A stretch of DNA of 64,000 bases, from assembly GCA_037127255.1 (NCBI GenBank), contig JBANSL010000018.1:18387175-18451174 (forward strand). Reading direction: 5' to 3'. Of this stretch, positions 33,171 through 45,709 are shown in pieces. Each line of letters opens with the position of its first letter. Position 1 is the stretch's first letter. The notes below the pieces were generated by a model that was not told the origin of the DNA, made no database searches, and saw nothing but the letters and a program-made list of their open reading frames with translations. Origin of the DNA: Persicaria tinctoria. Taxonomy: Eukaryota; Streptophyta; Magnoliopsida; Caryophyllales; Polygonaceae. A program made the position numbers and the translations under genes.

Positions 33171-36100
33171 TCAAGTTGGACTTGGGGTGAAGCCTACAAG
33201 ACCCAACTTGAGTGAGAAGAATATGTGTTGCTTCTCTCCCAGTGGCTTAGTGAATATGTCAGCCAGTTGAACACCTGTTCTGACATGCTGGGGAAGTACA
33301 AGCCCTTCAAGGAGATGTTGCCCGATGAAATGGCAATCTATCTTCAAGTGTTTGGTTCGCTCATGGAAGACTGGGTTCTCTGCAATGTGGATGGCTGCTC
33401 TGTTGTCACCAAATATAGGAAAAGGCTTTAGAGAATCAATGTTCAAAGAGTTTAAGATGCCATCTACCCATATGAGCTCACTTGTTGTAGCAGGCATGCT
33501 TCTATACTCTGCTTCTGCAAAGGACTTGGACACAGTTGTCTGTTTCTTTGTCTTCCATGAGATAAGAGAATCACCAATGAACACACAATCCTGTGAGAGA
33601 TTTAGCAGTGAAGTGACAAGTTCCCCAATCAGCATCACTGTAGGCAGTTATAGAGAGAGCATGGTTCACTGGATAGTATAAACCAACACCAATGGTACCT
33701 TTCAGGTACCTCACAACATGCATAGCAACATCTAAGTGTGGCTGTCTTGGTTGAGACATAAATTGGCTTAGGTGCTGGACTGCATAAGTTATATCAGGAC
33801 GAGTTAAATTCAAAAATAATAACCTTCCAACCAGCCTTCTATAAATCTCAGGGTCATCTAGTAAATTTCCAGTCTCAGTTGATAACTTCAAGCCCCTTTG
33901 CAAAGGGAAAATGGCTGGTTTGCAATCAGTCATATGACAGTCTTCAAGTATGTCCAAAACATACTTTCTCTGATGAAGATGAGTACCATCATCATCTCTC
34001 AAAATTTCTAGTCCCAAAATATATCTAGCCATGCCTAGATCCTTGATTGTGAACTTCTCATGCAAGGCTCTCTTGGTCACCATAATCTGTATCTGATCAT
34101 CTCCAATAAGCAATACATCATCAACATAAATCAAAGCCACTGTCATGGAAGCACCAGTCACCTTAACAAACAAAGAATAATCTCCTAAGCTTTGTACAAA
34201 TCCCATGGAGATAAGGAATTTGCATAGCTTAGCATTCCATTGTCTAGACTCTAGAGGCCTGTTTTAGCCCATAGGTAGATTTCTTAAGTCTACAAACCAT
34301 CCCAGGTTTGTGTGTCTTGTATCCTGCAGGAGGTGTCATGAACACTTCCTCATCCAAATGCCCATGCAAGAAGGCATTATTTACATCCAATTGATGTAAA
34401 GGCCAGCCCTTAGCAGTGGCTACAGCCAACACAATCCTCACTATACTGAACTTGACAACAGGTGAGAAGGTGTATTTGTAGTCCTTTCCCTTGATCTGAT
34501 TGTATTCATTTTGCCACCACTCTGGCCTTGAATCTTTCAACTGATCCATCGGGCTTATATTTGACCTTATAAACCCACTTACTTCCAATGACCTTTTTTC
34601 TTGGTGGAAGCAAAGTCATCTCCCAAGTCTGGTTGTTTTCTAAAGCCAGCAACTCCTGATTCATAGCATCTATCCAGTGTTGCTCCTAAATTGCCTCTCC
34701 AAAATGTGAGGGCTCATAAACAGTTGCCATAAAGGCAAAGGATCTGATATAAGAATCATCAATTCTGTCATGAGATTGAAAACAATCTGCTAGGAAAGAC
34801 TGAGACTGAGAATCATTTCTTCTTGGAGTGTTGTAAACGAAATCATTCCATCTCTGTGGTCTTGTCACTTGTCTAGATGATCTTGTTAAGGGTAGGAAGT
34901 TGATCTCATCATTACAAGTTTTGTGGGACATCTTGATGAATTTCTATTCTGCTGGTGCTCCCTTGAGAGCTCTCAATATCAGCAACCTGAGAAGGTAATG
35001 GCTCAAGCTCTTCAGTGGAGCCTAGATGATCAACTAAACCATGAGACCCAGTGTTGGAGAGGCAACTAAAGGTTATATAGGATGAACATAGTCATCTGCA
35101 AGATTTACTAAAGGAAGTGAAACACTTGGCCTCACATCTTCCATCCCACCCTCTTTAGCATCATCCTTAAAAGGGAAACAATTTTCATGAAAAATGACAT
35201 TCCTACTGATAAATGTCATTTTGGATTCTAAATCCCACAATTTATAAGCCTTTTGGCCATGAGGATAACTGAGCAAAACACATCTTCTCCCTTTATCACT
35301 CAACTTGTTCATGTCTTTCATGGCCACAGGTGCATAGTACAAGAAACCTATAACCTTCAATTCATCATATGCAGCTGGTTTTCCAAATAACAGTTCATAA
35401 GGAGTTTTCCAACCCAATATCTCGGTTGGCAATTTGTTAATAATGTGTGTTGCAGAAAGAACACACTCTCCCCAAAATTTCAAGGGAAGACATCCATGAC
35501 TTCTTATGGATCTGGCAGTCTCAATGAGATGCCTGTGCTTCCTCTCCACTACCATTCTGCTGTGGAGTGTAAGGAACACTTCTTTGATGCATGATCCCCA
35601 AGCTGGCAAAAAAATCTTGACACTTCTAAGAAGTGAATTCAGTGCCATTGTCTGTTCTAAAGCATTTCATTGTTCTACCAAACTGAGTTCTAACATGAGC
35701 AACAAAGTCACAAACTGTCTGATATACCTGTGATTTGGACTTAAGTAAGAAAGTCCAGGTCACCCTTGAAAAATCATCTAGAAATGTTAAAAAATGTTGA
35801 AAACCATTCTAGGTGGGAGTCCTATATGGTCCCCATATATCCATGTGAACCAAATCAAAAGCATTAACTGCTCTGGCATTACTTCTCCCAAAAGGAAGCT
35901 TGTGAAGCTTACACAAAGCACAAGTCTCACAATGAAATTCATCAAAATTAAACTGCATCATGTGATCAATATGTCTCATTTTAGAAACTAAACTATGTCC
36001 CAGTCTGGCATGACCCAATTCTAAGCTACTGCTAGCTTTATTACATAAACTCAAAGGCAAAAAACTCAAGTCTCTATCTCTTCTACATCTTTCCCATTTC

Positions 36101-37035
36101 TGAAACTGTTCTGCAGACAGCATCTTGTAAAGTCCATGTCTCCTCTCTCCAGATAACAAGATCCTCTTAGTTCCAGGGTCCTGTATATAACAAGAATCTC
36201 TAGTAAAGATTGCTATCAATTCATGATCATCAAGCAATTTTCCAACAGATAATAAACTGTGCTTAAATCCTAGAACTAATAAAACATTCTTCAAGATCAC
36301 TGAGCTGGTCAACTGCAGTGTCCCCGTCTCATTCACAGTTTTAATAGAGCCATCAGGCAAGCCAATATGAATCTGTTTCTCCAACTGCATTCTATCTTTC
36401 ATATAAAAATCATTGGGCATCATGTCATCTGTTGCCCCAGTGTCAATAATCCACTCCAACTTGGAGTTATTTGACTGATTAAAAAACCGAGAAGAAGATG
36501 AAACTTTACCTGCAAAGTTGGCAAAAGCATTCTCAGAAGTACCCTTGCCCTTCATCTTCTTCATGATTTCCTGGTAAATAGCATTGACCATAGCCGTGTC
36601 AAGCTGGCTACTGCTAATTCCACTCCTATTGGTCATCTCATCATCCAAAGGAGTTTCCAATTGTCCCACATTGTCTGACTCTGCAGCATTTACTGAGCTT
36701 CTGCTCCCACTGGTGGCTCTCTCATTGCTCTTCAGTTCCTTATACCAATCAGGAACTCCATGCAGTTTGAAGCACTCCTCGGTTGTGTGCCCCTTATATC
36801 CACAATGAGAACACTTCTTCTCATACTTAAGCCTCTTCAGTTTCTTCCAGTCCTTTCTGGCTCCCTGATTTTCATTATTAAAGTTGTAATAGATGTTGAA
36901 GTTTCCCTTGCTAGCAGCAAAGGCATTAAAATCCCCCATAGCTGGCTGTGTAGTTCCTGTTGCCCCAACACCTGACTCTACTTGCTGCAGTATGAAGTAA
37001 GCCTTGTTCACTGGTGGGAAAGGATCTGTAGCCAA
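33171..37035 (-). pseudogene. copia 2 zinc knuckle plus pol, frameshifted
   Basis: In order on the minus strand: a CCHC knuckle (CSHCGYKGHTTEEC, about 36772-36813), an aspartic protease (WIIDTGATDDMM, about 36420-36450), GAG-pre-integrase (LELGHARLGHSLVS), an integrase zinc and core region (HCETCALCKLHK; then VVERKHRHLIETARS near 35500), RT with LIYVDDVLLIGD (about 34100-34135), and RNase H with FGDNRAAIHIAENPVFHERT. The frame is broken near 35810, 35070, 34690, 34240 and 33600, so the copy is dead. Conserved active-site residues remain readable. Confidence 0.85.
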
Positions 37036-37691
37036 GATCCGATTCCTTGCAGACTTGCAGCCTCATAGTTGTCATTCAGACATGCCAGCAGCTGCAACAA
37101 CTTGTTGTTAGCATCTATCTCATTGACCTTCTTGACAAGATCACATGTGCACTGTCTCATGACTCCACAGCTACACTTAGGTGTCTGCTCTAGAGCCTGG
37201 AGCTCATCCCAGTACTTCTTAAGAACATTGTAAACCTCTCCCAGCTTCATGCTACCCTGAGTAACATTGTTCAGTTTCCTCTTGAGTTGAAAATTTTGTG
37301 GAGCATTATTCTGACTGTATCTCTCCACTAATTCATCCCATAGTTGCTTAGACGAATCCACAAACATAAGACCCTCAGCTATGCTCTTCTCCATAGAATT
37401 CAATATCCAACATCTCACCATGAAGTTAGCCTTTATCCATCTCTGCAAATCAGCATGATTCTCTGCTGGCCTCATACATGATCCATTCACAAATCCCAGT
37501 TTGGACTTAGCTCCTAGAGCCATAATGACTCCCCTACTCCATGTCATGTAATTGGATCCATCAAAGAGAGCAGCAACAAGCTGTGCTTCTGGATGATCTG
37601 AATTAGAAAGAAACAAAGGATCATTGTTGTTACCTTGGTTTCCTCCATTTTCTTGATTTCTGTTCTCAGTTTCCTCAATTCTTTCAGCCAT
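37008..37691 (-). pseudogene. copia 2 gag, N-terminal part
   Basis: About 227 codons open on the minus strand, starting MAERIEETENRNQENGG. It has the copia capsid pattern (YMTWSRGVIMALGAKSKLGF, then WDELVERYSQ). A frameshift at about 37020 separates it from the zinc knuckle region. The role would be RNA packaging in the particle. Confidence 0.8.
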
Positions 37692-38147
37692 GTCCTTTTC
37701 TCAGCAGCTTCCTTCAAGAAGTAAATAATCAGCTTCAAATCTCGACCGTTCGCTCTGATACCATGTGAAGATCAAGCCTCTCCTGTTGCACTGCAAAACA
37801 CAGATCAGCTAGTTTCCAAATCCAAACCCAGAAATCAAAATAAGCTTCTTTACTGTTCCATTTCCAAAAAACAAGTAAAATGCTCAGCCGTCACAGGCTT
37901 AAAGCTTCCATTTGATGATCCCAAAAACCCTAATCAATGCAAGCTGTCTCTTACATCAGCTTATATAGTTGTAAGATCACGTGAAATGCAGGTGCTCAAG
38001 GAGCTTATTACAAAGGACAGCTGAAGAAAGGAAATAACAGCAATGCCATTGGCAATAAGACAAAAGAGGAAGAGAAAGCAATGAACGTAAAAGTAACTGA
38101 TCAATGAAACAATGCACTTAGGCAATGCATCATATTTCCACATAAAA

Positions 38148-39570
38148 ACATGCTAAAATTTTACTACGAAGTTAAAGGACAAGTGTATTTCAGGACAGAG
38201 GGAGTATTAGACCACCCGCAACCATAAGGTTACATCTTCTCCATTTTTTTCCCTCTCTTCTTAATATTTTAACACCTCATTTATTTTTTCTTTTAAATAA
38301 TTTTTCACTTTATCAACCTCTTTGTTTAAGGTTTTCATATATATTTTTACTCCACAACTATGAGTTTACCTCATCCTTGTCTTTTTATCATTTATCTATA
38401 TTCATTATATAGTTTCCACCAATCATAATGTTATTAGTTAAATAAAAAAAACATAAAAAATAAATAAACATCAACTTTTGCACATGGTCCAAAGGACTCT
38501 TTATTTTTCCACACCAAAGCACCTTCCCTCCGTTACCTTAAGGTTTTGCCCACAACCATAAATGTTACCTTATAGTTACCTTAAGGTAATGAAAACATCG
38601 GGTTTTTTATTATTATTAAATGGAAGATCACATGGGTTATACTAATAACCGTTGTCTATGTATTTTTTACCTTACTAGCTAATTAATATATTCATCTAGC
38701 AATATATATACACACTAACACACACATAGTAGTATGAACAATCGACCACACTAGGTATTCAAATGAACAAATTAACCCAAAAAAATTAATTTTCACACAA
38801 GGAGTACCAAATACTTGAATTGTCATAACAATGTCTTATATATCAAAATATTGAATTCATGCATCATAATGAAAATAAAATATGTAATATATTTAGATAC
38901 GAAAAAGTATTTCCCAGATAATCAGAATAATTCCTAGATAATCAAAATGATTCTCATCTAGCTACCATATCCACGAGATTTAATTCGTTTCCTGTTATTA
39001 AGAGAATGTACTAGGGTGAAGGATGTCCATGTATGGATCGGGTTTTTGGATCCTAAAAGTATAGGGTTATGGTGGTTGGGTAAAGGATAGGGTATATATA
39101 TGTTTTAAATTTTAGCTTATGTGTTTTCCTTATCAGCGGATTATTAATTAGCTGACAAAACGAGTTTTGATTATTTTATATTTGTCCATGCATGATACAC
39201 ACATAACACATAATTTCAAATTTGTAGTATATCAAATAAAAAAATTATCATGGTCATTTTAAATTTGTCCGAATCAAACATAAAATCACATAGATATGTT
39301 GAAAATAAGTATCACAACTTCACAATTGAGAAATTTGAGATCATAAAAGCTATATAATCTCAGTTTAAAACCGGATCGTTAAGCTTATGTGGGTTCACGA
39401 AACATCATACTACTGTCTTGACGACCGTTTTTTTAAGTATATTTATGGTATTCTTTATTTTATGGTTTTACTTTTACCTTATATTTTTTTAAATAATTTA
39501 TTAATTAGCCTGAAATATGACTTTGCAAATTTTTTTGATGGAATGAATGAGCAAAATTGACTCAAGAACA
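38148..39570. other. AT-rich spacer
   Basis: No gene was seen. The text CAACCATAA...GTTACCTT near 38220 recurs near 38560 and may mark an old MITE, but inverted ends were not found. Confidence 0.5.
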
Positions 39571-39595
39571 TTATTGTAGACGTATTTGCAACAGA

Positions 39596-39773
39596 TTGAA
39601 ATTAAGGATAGTTCTTGATTTTGGTAAATAGAGAGCGACCATCCAGGACTCGAATCATGGACCTTTGACCTTTAGGTACTATCCGCAAGTCTTTTCCAAT
39701 TGAATCATTCGGGAATGGTTAATTGAAAGGATAATTCATGATACGAACCAAAAAAAAAAAACAGAACCTATAA
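39596..39773 (-). mobile_element. SINE-like insertion between 24-bp direct repeats
   Basis: The direct repeat ACATTATTGTAGACGTATTT plus GCAA flanks the segment on both sides (about 39569-39592 and 39774-39797). On the minus strand the insert has a box-B-like GATTCGAGTCCTGG (about 39645-39660). An A-run lies near the right edge. This suggests a tRNA-derived SINE. Box A was not convincing and the polarity is uncertain. Confidence 0.45.
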
Positions 39774-39801
39774 AGACATTATTGTAGACGTATTTGCAAA
39801 A

Positions 39802-40575
39802 TTGACTCCAGAGCAAATGTCAATATTAACTTTCTCCCTATGGGGCATCCGGTATCTAGGGAATAAAATTCTTTTTAATGACCACATATATCATGGGCCG
39901 GAAGAATGGATAAACGACATTAGACAACAAATGAAAAGTTGGAAGAAGGCACAAACTCAAGATCTAGATGAGGATGACATAACCAAAGAATCGATCGAGC
40001 AACAATCGGAACATATATACCACACCAACCAAACATCATAAAATGGAAAAAACCACGTGAATGATTCATGAAGCTGAACTTCGATGGTGCAAGGACCAAC
40101 AATGGAAACGTTGCTTGGGGTTTCGTTATTCCTGACGTCCTTGGCAGAATTATCAAGTGTGGGGTGCAAAATTGCGGTAAGTCCTCGACTTTATAGGCGG
40201 AGATTTTGGGTCTGCTTCATGGGTTGCAGGAAGCTCATCGGCTGGGGATCTCGCATCTTAAGGTGAAGGGCGACTGTCTGATGGCTATTAACGTCGTTAA
40301 AGGGGTGTGGAGCTGCCCTTGGAAGATTAATGAGATGACGGTATCGGACAAGCTTGTCGTCGATCACTCCTTCGCTAGTGTGTCATACTCTCATACACTT
40401 AAAGAGGGCAACCGATTGGTGATCGACTCGCTCACCTTGGTCTGCTGTCGAATCCTGTCGATTGGAGATCTAATGTTGCATTCCACGATCTCGTCCGTAT
40501 GAACGCACTTGGATGATGGCTCAACCGCAGTTAACTGCCCCAAACTTTCGCCTTGTACAAAAATAAAATAATGAT
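39802..40575 (+). pseudogene. LINE C-terminal RNase H-like domain
   Basis: After an open stretch (39802-40041) the frame shifts and reads KLNFDGARTNNGNVAWGF, then a TAG stop near 40197, then AEILGLLHGLQEAHRLGISH, VKGDCLMAINVVKG and EGNRLVIDSLTL. The Asp, Glu and Asp residues and their spacing match the RVT_3/RNase H domain at the C-terminus of plant L1-type LINE ORF2 proteins. Upstream reverse transcriptase is missing, so this is a 5'-truncated copy. The 3' end is an A-rich tract at about 40555-40572. Confidence 0.7.
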
Positions 40576-40589
40576 GAATGCGCACATCT

Positions 40590-41871
40590 CGATTTCAAAT
40601 CCAAAGCAAAAAAAATTGAGTTGTTGTATTATTTGCAAGCCCATAATCCCCTAAAATCAGTACTATGAACAAGTTAAGGTAGAATTAAAACCGACATATA
40701 CCATCCGATTGCGAGGCATATTTAAAGAAGGGAGACTTAAAAGGCAAAGAGCAAATTGTAGAGATCTGCGTCTTGTCATCCAATAAGGTGAAAAGGGAAA
40801 ATTAAATGCTTGTGAAAAGCATAACAGTATTGTTTTTGGATTTACATGGATACATTAATTTCAATTCAATCTTTTGGAAGAGTTAGACTAATCTTATTAG
40901 ATCGAAAAATAATAATTCTATGCCGACCAAAAAACAAAAAATTCTATATAATAGTACTACATTTAAAAAAATAAAATTCCAGCCTAGCTATATAATTAGG
41001 ATATAGGTCCCTCGAGTTTCATGTATACATGAACTCGAATTTTTACCTAATAAAAAAAAGATATAGATTAAACATCTAAAATTAATATTAAATCGTATTT
41101 CCTTAAATTAAATACCATTATGATTATGATGTGATTGATCAATTTCTCATTAATTCAATTTTTTTATAATCCATTTAATATTTGTTTTTAATAAAATTAA
41201 TCTATACCCTTAAAACATAAGTTAGAAAGATCTTATAAAAAATATTTATCATTTAAAATTCGATAATATTATTTGGTAAAAATTGGTAAAAACAAATCTA
41301 CATAAAGATTAAAGATTTTAGTAGTTATTTGTTTCCTAACATTGTCTATGTTGTCACAAGATATATACGGAGTATAAAACAACTTAATTCAATCAAACTG
41401 GATTAAGATAAATGAAAAAAAAATCTCTATAAGTTGCCCATAATGAGTATCTTAGTTTTTTTTTATTCATCTTGTCTTCTTTAATTGATTTTAAAAAAAT
41501 ATATAGTAACCTTTATGAGTTATCTATCACCGACGTTTCGACCTCTCAACCCTATTAGCAATTTAAAAGTTCATTTTCTTTGAAAAAGAGTTGTCAGTGA
41601 ATTTGAAGCATCAGTTACATATTCAACATCTATACTCGATTTAGGATTGATTCAACTCTAATTCTTAAGTCAAATTCTTATATATAGGGTTTCAATTATT
41701 TTTTGAAAAAAAGTCGTGGCAAAATTGGACGAATTTGTAGAACTTGAGTTAGTCGGAATGAGTGGTTGTTATGTAAGTTTAATTGTACTCAATTTGTAAT
41801 GAACATGAGATTTTGGGCCCAAACAGTTAAATTGATCGATATATTAATGAAACAAAAACAATTTAACATTA
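40590..41871. other. AT-rich spacer
   Basis: No gene or clear element was seen. Homopolymer A and T runs are frequent. Confidence 0.6.
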
Positions 41872-41900
41872 ACTAGTACTTTTCCCGAGCGTGTTCGGGT
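41872..41900 (-). mobile_element. Helitron-like 3' terminus
   Basis: On the minus strand CCCGAACACGCTCGGG forms a hairpin (41884-41899), followed by AAAAGTA and CTAG (41872-41875) and then T. This is the canonical Helitron 3' end. The element would extend to the right on the plus map and could include the bHLH fragments, but a 5' TC end was not fixed. Confidence 0.6.
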
Positions 41901-42329
41901 TTTTTCATAATATTTTCAATCGAGTTTGACGTCTTAAACAAATTACTCGACACATCAAATTTCTACTAATATGTCATTTTGTTCATGCTTTCTATCATGT
42001 CATTTTTTTAAATGTTTGAAGATCATGGTGAAATCTTTTCTCAAGACGATTAATACTTCAAATTTAACAAAGAATAGTAAATCGACCACTTCCACACTTT
42101 TCCTAACATCTACTCTACTTGAAGGCAAATAAAAGAAACAATGAGTTCAGATCCTCTATGATACTTTATCTATTACTCATCATATTATACCTCTTAAAAT
42201 TGGTTTAAATTATAAACCAATTTGATAAAGATACCTTATGCTTAAAAGTATAAACCTTATATAGCTAAAGAATAAAAAAAGATATTTAGTGCGTGTTTTG
42301 GATAATTCAATTCCATATTTGATTGGATT

Positions 42330-42900
42330 ATCCACAAATTGATTTTCATAACCATAATATACTTCACATCATGCTTGTAAAACAGGATGCAAAGAATGAA
42401 TGAGTTATGATTTTACTAATTTTTAGGGTCGTGTGTAATTTAATCGGAGCCCCATTATTCCACTTTGACCTCTAATAGACTATTTCTTTTTAGATATTTT
42501 ATTTTGGTATTTGTTATTCTTATTCTTATTGTATTTAATATTGAAACCGAATTTTCATCGGCATAATATATTTCACACCATGCTTGTGAATTGGGCTGAA
42601 TAAAATGAATTATTTATGTTTTTACTTGTTTTAAGGTTGTGTGTATTTTCATGGCAATCCAATTATTCCAAATTGATCTATAATATATGATTTATTTTAA
42701 GATGTTTTCACCTTTTATTATTCTTATTGTATTCAATATGAAACCTTATTTTACTCGCCATGATATATTTCACACCATACTTGTGAACTAGACTGAAGAA
42801 TTTTTTTTTACTTGTTTTAAGGTTGTTTTTGTATTTTTAATCGAGGTATGGTTATTCTAATTTTACCTCTATTAATTTTCACCTTTTAATTAACACAATC
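42330..42900. repeat. three degenerate ~200-bp tandem units
   Basis: Units share ATAATATATTTCACACCATG, CTTGTGAA and GTTTTAAGGTTGTGTGTA at intervals of about 190-210 bp, starting near 42343, 42551 and 42741. Divergence is high. The location inside a probable Helitron fits the minisatellites often found there. Confidence 0.65.
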
Positions 42901-43029
42901 TCAATCAAACCTCGATTTCCATCCTTCAATATAATACTTACCTTCACTCAAAGGAACTCATTAAACAATGGCATTCGATTGAAGCAACCTTCCGTGAATA
43001 GAATTAGTTTTCTCCATTCGGTTGAAACA

Positions 43030-43835
43030 TTTGAGCAATGAATACCTCTGAACAAGAAGCTTGTAATGAGAAGTCATTGAAGCAACTGATTACACATTGT
43101 TGAATTTCAAGTCCCAGTGCTTCTAAGGTAGTCATAGTTGACAACAATAGACCTGGTTTGCTTGTGCAGCAGATCTTGATCCGGGTATCTGCATTTCGCC
43201 TCTCTACGTCAAACTGCACATAGAAAGTTCCAAACAAAGATCATGAAATAAAACTTGACCCAAATCTGTCCATAAATAAAAAAAACCAGCCGACACATCT
43301 TTCGTGAAGTCATCACCAGTACCTCATTGCTTCTTCCATTTAAATTTAACTCACTTGAATTCACATCAATTTCCTCTTGCAGATTGTTAATCCTTTCTTT
43401 CAATTATTTCTTGTAACCTATTGTATCTGCAAGTATTGATGTCCTATCCATCTGCTCTTTCAACCAAAGACAGGTCAATCATATAACTAAAAGTAGGTAG
43501 AATTAAAAAATATGAAAAAGAGATAAAGAAGGGCAGATAACATCCCAATACCTTGCTAATCTTCGGAACAACCGATCTTAACATCGAGGACGATCATTCA
43601 GCCTCTTCCTTCACCTACTCTCAGCCATTAGATTCTTGGAAGGTTGTCCTTCAAGCTTCCTCTTCTTCTTCTTCTTCTTCTCCATGCAAAGCTTCATGGT
43701 GAAAGGTGGGACTTCAATGGATTGAACAATCTCAACTTTGCATTCAGCAAGGAAGAGAAACATTTGAGGCCAACCCAACAGAACTAATGAGTTATTTCTA
43801 CACAACCAGCTAAGGATTTGATACATTTGATGGGA
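43030..43835 (-). pseudogene. captured bHLH93/bHLH61-like transcription factor fragment
   Basis: Three exons lie on the minus strand. 43835-43553 has a lysine run then KLEGQPSKNLMAE and KRLNDR, the basic and helix 1 region. 43451-43323 has MDRTSILADTIGY and RINNLQEEIDVNS, helix 2 and linker. 43213-43030 has DTRIKICCTSKPGLLLSTM and LEIQQCVISCFNDFSLQAS, the ACT-like domain. This matches plant bHLH93/61 proteins, recalled from the family. Stops interrupt the basic region (near 43613 and 43590) and helix 2 (near 43405), and the end is missing. It is a broken copy. Confidence 0.75.
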
Positions 43836-44032
43836 TGAGGATCCCACCCCCTCCTCTTCCTCTCATCCCTCAAGCCCCTTTTGAGTCTTTCTCTTCTCCC
43901 ATTAGACCCAACTTAGATTGCTCATTCAATGACCTTTATTCACCATTTGATGTGAAATTCACCACACCACCAGATTTGGTTGATGATTTTAGGCCTTACC
44001 ACAACCATGGAGATTTCACAGTTATAATGTGA
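43835..44032 (+). pseudogene. inverted N-terminal scrap of the bHLH93-like gene
   Basis: The plus strand reads PPLPLIPQAPFESFSSPIRP, NLDCSFNDLYSPFDVKFTTP and PDLVDDFRPY. The FESFSSP...NLDCSFN...YSPF pattern looks like the N-terminal region of the same bHLH subfamily, but on the strand opposite to the bHLH exons next to it. If correct, the captured gene was broken and partly inverted at 43835. Confidence 0.45.
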
Positions 44033-44039
44033 GAGTTCT

Positions 44040-45700
44040 CAATTACTTTGTGTCTCCCTCAAATTACTTTGTATGAAATCCTGGAAAAAAATATGTGAGA
44101 ATTCTCAATTACTGTGAGAGTTCTCATTTACTTTCATATATATCCATCAATCGATACTCCTCACCTTTGAATGAAAAAAACAATCTCAATCAAACCTAGC
44201 CTACGTATGTGCTTCTTTACATGAGAGTTCGAGAATACCAAATCTGCTTCTTGAATTTTGGATGTTTGTTATCTCAATCAAACCCTAATTATTGTAAAAT
44301 TGTTTATTCAAATCGAAATCCCCAAAATTAACCAACAAAACCCTAATTGACAAAGCAAAAATCAATTGAATTCAAATACTAACCTCCAACTACGCAACTG
44401 CTCCACTCGATTGCCGCCTTCAGCCCTCACCGTCCGTGTCACCGCCCACCAATCGCCCTCTGGCTGATCACCGATTGCGCACCGCGTCTACAAGACTACA
44501 AAAGCAGCCCCTAATCAATTATGAGCAAGAAGATAATTATGAGGAAGAACGTGGAACAGAAATCCAATTTTGGCTTGTAATTGCGAGGAAGCAGTTGAAG
44601 GAGAAAACCGATTTCAACTTGGAATTGGTATTGGGAGCAGTTGAATCCATGGAGAGAACGTGGGTGGGAAGAAATGCTAAAAATTTGGCTTGGGAGCAGT
44701 TCAGTCGATGGAGACAACGTGGGTGGGAGAAAGGCTGAAAATTTGGCCTTTTAACCTTGCTCAGATAAGGACACGTGACGCAAATTTTTACAAAGACATT
44801 GCTTCTGAAATTATAAGTATAAGGGGTGGATTCAAATAACAGATATTTGAGTAGCATCACCCAAAATTTTACCGTTGAAAAAAACTATCATAAAAATTGT
44901 TTAACATTAAAATTCAGACTATATTTCTTATAGGTAATTTTGAGGTTGAATCAACTAAAATCAATAAAAAAAATTACATTATATGGGAATAACATACTTT
45001 TACATTTGATAGATCTGTGTAGATTTTGGCAAAAGGCGCATTAAAAGTGGCTAGATTTAAAGATGAAGTTGAAGATCAAACTTTGGCTCGAAGATTGAGA
45101 AAGGCGTGAGGCAACTACAATTGAAGGAGGGGTTATAACTTAAAAGTAGTTTTTTGTTTGGGATCACTTCGTAATTATTTTGTAAAAATGAAAGGACCCG
45201 AGTATAAATACGCAAACTTTGTCTTGTCTATAGATAAAAGTCATCTTGTCAATAGACTTTGGGTGTGTATGGATGACATTTTAACCGTTTAAAAACTGTT
45301 AAAATGAGATAGGTTTTTTTTTAACATTGTATGAGAAGTAATTTAAACTTATTTTTTGATTAAAATTTGTGTTTAAAAATAAGCTACTTGTGATAGCCTT
45401 TTTTGGTATTTTTTTGTTTATTTGGTTTGAAAGTATCATAATATCCCTAATAAGGACCAAATAAACACCACTTTTTTTTTTCTTCCAAATAAACACTTTT
45501 ACGCCCCATACGGAGTTTATATTTTTTCATAATCTTTCAACCTTTATTTTATACAAATTTTCAATTTCAACTTGTTTATAATTTTAGTCATTTTTTTTAC
45601 CTCGTCCCATACTTACTCTTTATGTAAAAAAAAATGTGTTGAAAAATGGTGTATAATTTTTTTTTAAAGGAGAGAGAAAAAGAAAGTAAAAAGTACACAA
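44040..45700. other. intergenic, low-complexity and unrecognised open frame
   Basis: A 100-codon open frame at 44436-44738 (plus) is not recognised and overlaps open frames on the other strand. It is probably a captured scrap or chance. The rest is AT-rich. Confidence 0.4.
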
Positions 45701-45709
45701 TTCATTCAT

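Larger units (their letters stand above)
32264..38142 (-). mobile_element. Ty1/copia retrotransposon 2
   Basis: LTRs are 37764-38142 (379 bp, 5' LTR on the minus strand) and 32264-33162 (about 384 bp without a nested TRIM). The TAAAA duplication lies at 32259-32263 and 38143-38147. The primer-binding site, the complement of GCTCTGATACCA, lies at 37752-37763 directly against the LTR, and a GAAGGGGGG purine tract sits at the other end. The minus strand encodes gag, protease, integrase, RT and RNase H in copia order. It is a different lineage from copia 1: LTR length, primer site and protein text all differ. Several frameshifts are present. Confidence 0.93.

Noticed and set aside
44436..44738. 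100-codon open frame as a real gene
   Set aside because: It overlaps open frames on the other strand, has no recognisable domain and lies in TE-rich DNA.
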